Below, piece by piece: positions 56,018 through 64,000 of a DNA stretch of 64,000 bases. Under the pieces are notes generated by a model. The model worked only from the letters and a program-made list of their open reading frames with translations, did no database searches and was not told where the DNA came from. The DNA comes from Cyrtodaria siliqua (taxonomy: Eukaryota; Mollusca; Bivalvia; Adapedonta; Hiatellidae). A program made the translations under genes and the position numbers. The stretch spans positions 1,054,001-1,118,000 of the forward strand of contig JAWPHD010000003.1 of assembly GCA_037043455.1 (NCBI GenBank). The letters are read 5' to 3'. How positions within the stretch are numbered: position 1 is the first letter of the stretch; each line of letters begins with the position of its first letter.

Positions 56018-56703
56018 TTGTCTCGCCCATGATAGTGGGTAGCGAGACATAGCAGTCACATTTCCAGCGGTGGCTGGCACATTTTAAATCAACTATATCT
56101 CAACAATCGCTGCTCAATTTTTTATGAAACTTTGTCAGTTGCTTTGTTGGGTCAAGGGACATCATGTAATACCAAAATTACAAAGGTCAAGGTCATATTT
56201 TGCTTTTTTTCTCCCCAAAACTTAACCTTGGTTAGGTACCTTAACCTCAGTTATCTGTATATGATTGCCTCATATTCTTTGTTTGATACTTGGTCATATA
56301 TGTATTGTTGGCATAGTTGGACATCACTTTACGACAAAAATTACCAAGGTCAAGGTCATATTTTGGTTATTTTCCCCAAACTTAACCTTGGTTAGGTAAC
56401 TTTACCTTGGTTAGGTAACTAAATCTCAGTTAACTTTATGTGATTGCCTCACTTTATGTCTTTGATACTTGGTCATATGTATTGTTGGCAATGGTTGACA
56501 TCGCTGAACGACAACAAATACCAAGGTCAAGGTCATATATTGCGATATTTTCCCAAAACTACACCCTGGTTAAACATATTAACGTTTGATACTTGGTCAT
56601 ATGAAGTGTTGTCTTTGGTGGACATCATTTAGCACAAATTTAATCAAATATTTTATATTCGATTTGCCGCGGTGGGCGAGACACCCTCAGACCGAGGTCT
56701 TGT
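56018..56703. repeat. Hairpin-headed dispersed repeat, family G, inside the 26-bp array
   Basis: Head GTCTCGCCCATGATAGTGGG then TAGCGAGAC (hairpin); the start GTCTCGCCCA is inverted near the end (TGGGCGAGAC at 56673-56682); the last bases are GACCGAGGTCTTGTTT. The core has three ~165-bp units with TACCAAGGTCAAGGTCATAT and GATACTTGGTCATAT. Confidence 0.85.
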
Positions 56704-57610
56704 TTACAAAAGGTCAGCCGTCTTTGTTTGTGTGACTTGTCAGCCATCTTTGTTTGTGTGACTTGTAAGCCATCTTTGTTTACAAAACTTGTCAGCCATG
56801 TCTGTTTACTAGATTTGTCAGCCATCTTTATTTACAAAGCTTTACACCGATCTGTGTGTGGCTTGTCAGTCATCTTTGTTTTGTGTGACTTGTCAGCCAT
56901 CTTTGTTTACAAGACTTGTCAGCCGTTTGTTTGTTTGTTTGTTTGTTTGTTTGTTTGTTTGTGTTCAGTGATCTTGTGGTTATCTTACAGGACTTGTGGT
57001 TATCCTACAGGACTTGTCAGCCATCTTTGTTCACAAGCCTTGTCAGCCATCTTTGTTCACAAGCCTTGTCAGCCATCTTTGTTCACAAGCCTTGTCAGCC
57101 ATGTTTGTTTACAGGACTTGTCAGCCATCTTTGTTTACAGGACTTGTCAGCCATTTTTGTTTACATGATGTGTGAGCCATCTTTGTTTGCAGGACGTGTG
57201 AACCATCTTTGTTTACAGGACATGTGAGCCATCTTTGTTTACAGGACGTGTGAGCCATCTTTGTTGACAATACTTGTTGGTTATTTTTGTTTACAAGACT
57301 TGTTTGCCATTTTTGTTTACGTGTGAGCCATCTTTGTTGACAATACTTGTTGGTTATCTTTGTTTACAAGACTTGTTTGCCAATTGTGTTTACAAGACTT
57401 GTTTGCCATTTGTGTTTACAAGACTTGTTTGCCATTTGTGTTTACAAGACCTCCAGCCATCTGTGTTTACAAAAGGTCAGCCATCTTTGTTTACAAGACT
57501 TGCCAGTCACCTTTGTTTACAAGACTTGTCAGCCATCTTTGTTTACAAGATTTTCAGCCATCTTTGTGTGACTTGTAAGCCATCTTTGTTTACAAGGCTT
57601 TCAGCCATAC
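56697..57610. repeat. 26-bp array CAGCCATCTTTGTTTACA, part 2
   Basis: About 30 units, including GTGTGAGCC, TTCACAAGCC and TTGTTTGCCA variant blocks and an internal (GTTT)n at 56929-56960. All + strand frames of 60-146 codons here are repeat translations. Confidence 0.93.
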
Positions 57611-57872
57611 TGTTATATACATGTAGGAAAAACTTGCCATCACAATTTACTTTTAACTACTGACTGGATGTTCATGAATTTCACAGTAACAGTATAGGTA
57701 ATATCTAGTTTGTCGAAACGAAATTTAACTACCAGTGAAATCCAAGATGACCACCAAGTCTGAAAAGACAAGAGAGATTGATACGAGACCTTTGCCAAAG
57801 TAGTCTGCATGGCATGTTCCAAAATGGCATACCGTTTGATCAGACCAGAGTATGGTTGGTGTCTATCCAAAT

Positions 57873-58965
57873 ACACATGTATTACACATGTACAGTACAC
57901 ATGTATTACACATGTACAGTACACATGTATTACACATGTACAGTACACATGTATTACACATGTATTACACATGTATTACACATGTATTACACATTTACAG
58001 TACACATTTATTACACATGTACAGTACACATGTATGGTACACATGCATAACACATGTATTACACATGTACAGTACACATTATTACACATGTACGGTACAC
58101 ATGTATTACACATGTATGGTACACATGTATTACACATGTATGGTACATATGTATTGCACATGTATAGTACACATGTATTACACATGTATAGTACACATGT
58201 ATTACACATGTATGGTACACATGTATTACACATGTACAGTACACATGTATTACACATGTACAGTACACCTGTATTATGCATGTACAGTACACATGTACAG
58301 TACATATGTATTATGCATGTACAGTACACATGTATTACACATGTACAGTACACATGTACAGTACACATGTATTATGCATGTACAGTACACATGTATTACA
58401 CATGTACAGAACACATGTATTACACATGTACAGTACACATGTATTACACATATACAGTACACATGTATTACACATTTATTACACATGAACAGTACACATG
58501 TATGGTACACATGTATTACACATGTACAGTACACATGTATGGTACACATGTATTACACATGTACGGTACACATGTATTACACATTTATTACACATGAACA
58601 GTACACATGTATGGTACACATGTATTACACATGTACAGTACACATGTATTACACATGTATGGTACACATGTATTACACATGTACGGTACACGTATAGTAC
58701 ACATGTATTACACATGTATGGTACATATATACAGTACACATGTATTACACATGTACAGTACACATGTATTACACATGTACAATACACATGTATTATGTAT
58801 GTACAGTACACATGTATTACACATGTACAGTACACATGTAGTACACATGTACAGTACATATGTATTATGCATGTACAGTACACATGTATTACACATGTAC
58901 AGTACACATGTATTACACATGTACAGTACACATGTAGTACACATGTACAGTACATGTGTATTACA
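57873..58965. repeat. ACATGT-rich satellite, part 1
   Basis: Composed of ACACATGTATT and ACACATGTACAGT modules with TATGGT and TACGGT variants. ACATGT, TGTACA and GTAC palindromes recur every 11-13 bp. Both strands stay open, so many 70-280-codon frames result; none is a gene. Confidence 0.95.
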
Positions 58966-59456
58966 CAGGGTTCTCAATAACTTTTGGTTGAACAGGCTTT
59001 TTGAAAAAGTAACAGGCCTATGCGCGGGGGGTGCGGGAGTCCTGCTCCGGAAAATTTTGAAATTGAGCGCGTCATTTCCTGCATTTTGGGCTATTTTGAA
59101 TGCCTTTTAAATCACACTTTAAAGTGCAATTTTATAAGCAATATTCCTCTATATGCAGATACAAGTACTGCAGTGCAGTAGTTGTATCTGTATTTATAGG
59201 TAGTGCAGTATGTTGACAATTATATTTATTTACCAAACTTCAACAACACATATCCATTCTAAAAATGTATTCTGAACACCACATATCCACATAACTACAA
59301 AATTCAACAACAAATACTTTCCATTATCTCTACAAAGTTCAATAACACATACTATGCGTGTCACTGTCCTCATATTTTTTTTATTATTTTTTTTGAACTG
59401 CCCAAATGCCATTTGAAGCGGTCATTTCGGCCGGCCGGTTCTTATTGAGAACCCTG
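58966..59456. mobile_element. MITE, CAGGGTTCTCAATAA ends (copy 2), inside the satellite
   Basis: Same ends and interior as 2508-2960. ATTACA directly precedes and follows it, a 6-bp target duplication of satellite sequence. It therefore jumped into an existing ACATGT array. Confidence 0.95.
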
Positions 59457-59935
59457 ATTACACATGTACAGTGCACATGTTCATTACACATGTATTACAC
59501 ATGTACAGTACACATGTATTACACATGTAAGTACAGATGTATTACACATGTACAGTACACATGTATGACACATGTACAGTAAACATGTATTAAACATGTA
59601 CAGTAAACATGTATTACACAACATTTACAGTACACATGTATTACACATTCACAGTACACATGTAGTACACATGTATAAATATGTACAGTACACATGTATT
59701 ACACATGTACAGTACACATGTATAAAATATGTAGAGTACACATGTATTACACATGTACAGTACACATGTAAGTACACATGTATTACACATGTACAGTACA
59801 CATGTATTACACATGTACAGTACACATGTATCAAATATGTACAGTACACATGTATTACACATGTAAAGTACACAGGTATTACTCATGTACAGTACACAGG
59901 TATTACTCATGTACAGTACACATGTATTAAATTCA
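59457..59935. repeat. ACATGT-rich satellite, part 2
   Basis: Continuation of the array after the MITE, with more degenerate modules (ATAAATATGTACAG, TAAGTACAC). Open frames are repeat translations. Confidence 0.93.
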
Positions 59936-60185
59936 GTCACAGTTTGATAATTGTTTATGAAATAGGTGTTTGGTCTGAGAAACTCCATTACTTTGTTATT
60001 TAAATAAATATTAATGCATATGGGTTTGATATTTCTAAATAATGTACATAATTATTATTCAATAACAACGTCTGTTACTATCCCAAAACAATAATTGATT
60101 AGAGCCTTAAAGCATCATGTGAATTAGTATTAATGATTTTTCTGACAAAAACTAATCAAGTTGTTGTCCAGACAAACTATTTCAT

Positions 60186-60659
60186 TAATAAGTATGATGG
60201 AACATGGAGCCTAGATAATTAATAAGTATGATGGAACATGGGGCCTAGATAATTAATAAGTATGATGGAACATGGGGCCTAGATAATTAATAAGTATGAT
60301 GGAACATGGGGCCTAGATAATTAATAAGTATGATGGAACATGGGGCCGAGATAATTAATAAGTATGATGGAACATGGGGCCTAGATAATTAATAAGTATG
60401 ATGGAACATGGGGCCGAGATAATTAATAAGTATGATGGAACATGGGGCCTAGATAATTAATAAGTATGATGGAACATGGGGCCTAGATAATTAATAAGTA
60501 TGATGGAACATGGGGCCGAGATAATTAATAAGTATGATGGAACATGGGGCCTAGATAATTAATAAGTATGATGGAACATGGGGCCTAGATAATTAATAAG
60601 TATGATGGAACATGGGGCCGAGATAATTAATAAGTATGATGGAACATGGGGCCTAGATA
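60186..60659. repeat. 34-bp minisatellite, 14 units
   Basis: Unit AATTAATAAGTATGATGGAA followed by CATGGGGCCTAGAT. One position alternates T or G (GCCTAG / GCCGAG); units 8-13 follow a T-T-G, T-T-G pattern, a three-unit higher-order repeat of 102 bp. Confidence 0.95.
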
Positions 60660-61400
60660 AGTGCACAAGCACGTTGAATATGAAGCTGAAATACATTATT
60701 ATGGTTGTATTTGGATCCAAACCCATAATTCTTCAAGATCACACCCAGTCCTTTTCTATTCGTCTATTCTTGCCAAATATTAACTTTAAATTTGCAAGTT
60801 GTCTGATCGTCTTACAATTATGCAAATTCTAGCCACCCTTGACAATATTTCAGTGTTAAATGATGTAAATTAACTTTTCCCAAACTCTCTGGTTTTGGTC
60901 ATTCGGGATAGATGAATCACATTTTCTTATTTGCCCTGTGTACCCAGAGTTAATGCAATTTTACCGTAACAGACAATTCTGTGGATCTCTCAATACCAAC
61001 TAATGGGATGATATTACGAGGGTTTGGCACAAAACTGTTGTATCTTGTTCTTTATTTATATATAGTTACATTGGTTTTGCATTCACCTGTCAAATGTTAT
61101 TATTGTCTAATATTTAATATTACTCAAAAAACAGTTCTACTTAGAAAGCAGTGGAATTCAATATATGATATTAAAACTCCTAATTTAATAGTTTGTTTAT
61201 AGATATTTGAAACCAGAATTTAGAAATTTAACCACGCTTGGCTATTGTGTTTCTAGTTGCCTCAGTTGCAATACATATTTCATGATGCTGTGACAAGTAC
61301 TGTGAATTATGGGACGCCATGGGACTTTCTACTGTTGCAGTGTTAGAGTAGTTCAAGGAAATGTTACATGAAAGCTGATTTTTGTGAACACTGATTTGTA
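60660..61400. other. No gene recognised
   Basis: AT-rich DNA. I looked for the missing ALDH1L terminal exon on the + strand and found no acceptor followed by a matching ~17-codon tail. Confidence 0.4.
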
Positions 61401-61557
61401 CTGAACGTGGGTAAAGTGTACTGAACGTGGGTAAAGTGTACTGAACTTGGGTAAAGTGTACTGAACTTGGGTAAAGTGTACTGAACGTGGGTAAAGTGTA
61501 CTGAACGTGGGTAAAGTGTACTGAACGTGGGTAAAGTGTACTGAACTTGGGTAAAGT
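61400..61557. repeat. 20-bp minisatellite, 8 units
   Basis: Unit GTACTGAACGTGGGTAAAGT, with a G/T variant (GAACTTGGG). Confidence 0.95.
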
Positions 61558-61984
61558 AAAATGTAGATTAAAGGGACTGGAGGCAATTTTGATTCAGTTT
61601 TATGACTAAGTCGTATTTATTTACCAATAACTTGAAATTTTTAAGATAGTGTGGAAATTTGCAGCAACTCTGCAGCTCTGTAGGTGAGAAGGTTCTAGGC
61701 CCATTCTGCATATTTTTATCTAAATGTAAATGTTCATTCCAGTTGGCGCCATAAAACCTTTTCGTGTTTGTGCGCCGTAAAACCGAAATTCAGTTCAACT
61801 GTGGTACCACCAGGACGCTGTTTTATAAAACATCCTAAGATCATAAATTTTGATTTTATTTCAAAATAAAATGCCTTCCACCATTTTCCCTAAAAGCATT
61901 TGAAGCACAAAAAAAAAGATAAAAAAAAAGATATATATAACAAATTAGGGTGTGTGGGTGGGGGTGTTGTGGAGTAGGGGAAGT

Positions 61985-62345
61985 GTGGATTGGACTCGTT
62001 CCAGTTCGATGATTTTTTACGGAGTTATGGCCCTTTGAATGTTTTCACAACAACACCTTGTCTGCCCTATTTCTCCATAACCACATGATTGGTTTTCACC
62101 AAACTTTGTAAGAAGCATCAGTGGAGCTGTGCATGTCATCATTTTGTTCCGGTTGAAGATTTTTGACAGAGTTATGGCCCTTTTAAATATTATCACACAA
62201 AAATCGTGTGTCTATGGCATGCTATTTCTCCATAATCCCATAATGGGTTTTAAACATGCTTTGTGAGAAGCAAACATGGTTTGTGAGAAGCATCAGTATG
62301 AAATGAAGTTGAGCATATCATCATCGGGTTCCGGTTCAAAGATGA
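61985..62345. repeat. Dispersed repeat units, family B-like
   Basis: Two units with TTTTACGGAGTTATGGCCCT, CCATAACCACATGATTGG and TTGTGAGAAGCATCAGTATG; no hairpin head visible. Confidence 0.65.
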
Positions 62346-62449
62346 AGGCAAATTAGGTAAAATACAGGGAGAGAAATAATAAAATTATTATGGATTCATA
62401 TTCATTTGCCTTTTTTCCTTTCTTTTTTCTTTTTGTAATGAAGCTGTGT

Positions 62450-62515
62450 CTTTTAGTGGTAGAGTGTTGACCTCACTTGTTGTAGGTCATTGGTTTGATC
62501 CCTAGTTGAACCAAA
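62450..62515 (+). repeat. tRNA-like SINE head remnant
   Basis: TTAGTGGTAGAGTGTTGACC (A-box-like) and CATTGGTTTGATCCCTAG (B-box-like) at tRNA spacing. No body recognised. Confidence 0.5.
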
Positions 62516-62536
62516 GACTTCATAATAATGGTGCTA

Positions 62537-62887
62537 CAGTCTAACCTGTATTAAGAGACCACTTAAGGGAAAATCAACATTGTTCCGACAGAGGTGGTCC
62601 TCTTAATTCAGGTATATTAACGCACTACATATATATAATGGACTGTTCTTTCTTTGAATTAAGACCATTCCATTTACGAGAAAAGGAGTGTTTTGGGGGA
62701 AATGGCTGATCAGCAGTCATACATTGTAAACCCTGATCAGTCTGCGAGTTACTCGCAGGCTGATCTCGGTTTACAGTGGACACAAAGGCTATTATAGTTG
62801 GGCTTAGCATGTTAAGGGTTAACTATACAATCGTGAACTAAAATGGTTGTCTCCTAAAACAGATGGTCTCTTAATAAAGGTGGTCTG
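62537..62887. mobile_element. pogo-like MITE, CAGTCTAACC ends, TA duplication
   Basis: CAGTCTAACCTGTATTAAGA at the left and TCTTAATAAAGGTGGTCTG at the right are imperfect inverses, each flanked by TA. Further AGGTGGTCCTCTTAATTCAG inside echoes the ends. Confidence 0.85.
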
Positions 62888-62939
62888 TAGTAGCTCGCTT
62901 GCTTGACATCAGCATAATTATATTACAGAGTGGTGCTAG

Positions 62940-64000
62940 TAGGACTGGTCAGTCAGGTGTCAAAATGTGACAGGTGGGGTATCATGTCATGTGTCTGACC
63001 AGTCAGCTGTCAGTATGTGACAGGTGGGATGTCCTGTCATGTGTCTCACCAGTCTGGTGTCAGTATGTGACAGCTGGAATTTCATGTCATGTGTCTGTCC
63101 AGTCTGGTGTCAGTATGTGACAGGTTGGGTATCATGTCATGTGTCTTACTAGTCTGGTGTCAGTATGTGACAGGTGGGATGTCATGCCATGTGTCAGTAT
63201 GTGACAGGTGGGATGTCATGTCAGGTGTCTGTCCAGTCTGGTGTCAGTATGTGACAGATGGGGTATCATGTCATGTGTCTGACCAGTCTGGTGTCAGTAT
63301 GTGACAGGTGGGATGTCATGTCATGTGACAGGTGGGATGTCATGTCATGTGTCTGTCCAGTCTGGTGTCAGTATGTGACAGGTGGGGTATCATGTCATGT
63401 GTCTGACCAGTCTGGTGTCAGTATGTGACAGGTGGGATGTCACATCATGTGTCTGTCCAGTCTGGTGTCAGTATGTGACAGGTGGGGTATCATGCCATGT
63501 GTCTGTCCAGTCTGGTGTCAGTATGTGACAGGTGGGGTATCATGTCATGTGTCTGACCAGTCTGGTGTCAGTATGTGACAGGTGGGATGTCATGTCATGT
63601 GTCTGACTAGTCTGGTGTCAGTATGTGACATGTGTGGTATCATGTCATGTGTCTGACCAGTCTGGTGTCATTATGTGACAGGTGGGATATCATGTCATGT
63701 GTCTGACCAGTCTGGTGTCAGTATGTGACAGGTGGGATGTCATGTCATGTGTCTGACCAGTCTGGTGTCAGTATGTGACAGGTGTGGTATCATGACGTGT
63801 CTTACCAGTCTGGTGTCAGTATGTGTCTGTCCAGTCTGGTATCAGTATGTGACAGGTGGGTATCATGTCATGTGTCTGTCCAGTCTGGTGTCAGTATGTG
63901 ACAGGTTGAATGTCATGTCATGTGTCTGACCAGTCTGGTGTCAGTATGTGACAGGTGGGATGTCATGTCATGTGTCTGACCAGTCTGGTGTCACTATGTG
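62940..64000. repeat. 50-bp minisatellite running off the window end
   Basis: About 21 units of GTCTGACCAGTCTGGTGTCA, GTATGTGACAGGTGGGATGT and CATGTCATGT, with GTCCAG/GACCAG and GGGATGT/GGGGTAT variants and several deletions. Continues past 64000. Confidence 0.95.

Noticed and set aside
57778..60003. Numerous 70-280-codon frames on both strands
   Set aside because: All lie in the ACATGT satellite, which lacks stops by composition.
62340..62400. Acceptor-like AAATACAG followed by GGAGAG as the ALDH1L terminal exon
   Set aside because: The following codons do not match the conserved tail and stops come early.
62940..64000. Regular 50-bp repeats as a CRISPR array
   Set aside because: Units are contiguous with no unique spacers and the DNA is eukaryotic; the same holds for the other arrays.

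Overview
This is a eukaryotic nuclear window: AT-rich, one gene split into many short GT-AG exons, and dense non-coding repeats. The organism is most likely a bivalve or related mollusc. That is inferred from the abundant CCGTCCGTC-type dispersed repeats, the tRNA-headed SINEs and the very divergent but collinear animal gene; the sequence does not prove the species.

One host gene dominates. Twenty coding exons on the + strand (10412 to 53349) join without a frame break into 882 codons plus one base of a 10-formyltetrahydrofolate dehydrogenase (ALDH1L family). The order is an N-terminal formyl-transferase/hydrolase domain (His106, Asp142), a carrier-protein domain (Ser352) and a C-terminal aldehyde dehydrogenase (Glu671, Cys705). 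Only the last ~17 codons and stop are missing, presumably beyond 64000. A 5' non-coding exon or an upstream leader exon must lie before 10400.

Layout. 1-10.4 kb: upstream DNA with MITEs, tRNA-headed SINEs and hairpin-headed dispersed repeats. 10.4-30.6 kb: exons 1-11 (folate domain, carrier domain, start of ALDH), with minisatellites in introns 1, 2 and 5. Intron 4 also carries a strange cassette (18.93-21.06 kb) in which two ETS/CRE/CCAAT-type promoters face each other, one driving a P2X7-C-like first exon and the other a broken THAP-domain exon. 31.2-32.8 kb: a 36-bp minisatellite whose unit copies the 3' splice site of exon 12 (43 decoy acceptors). 32.8-38.7 kb: exons 12-17. 38.8-47.1 kb: intron 17, mostly two long arrays of one dispersed repeat family, a TTAA-flanked MITE and a near-perfect hairpin. 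47.2-53.3 kb: exons 18-20, with a 2.07-kb 23-bp minisatellite in intron 19. 53.4-64 kb: repeats only, including a 26-bp array, an ACATGT-rich satellite split by a MITE, and 34-bp, 20-bp and 50-bp arrays.

Nearly all long open frames here are minisatellite translations, not genes. The observations I think most worth following are the splice-acceptor minisatellite, the convergent promoter/THAP cassette, the common architecture of the hairpin-headed repeat families, and several MITEs with recognisable target-site duplications.
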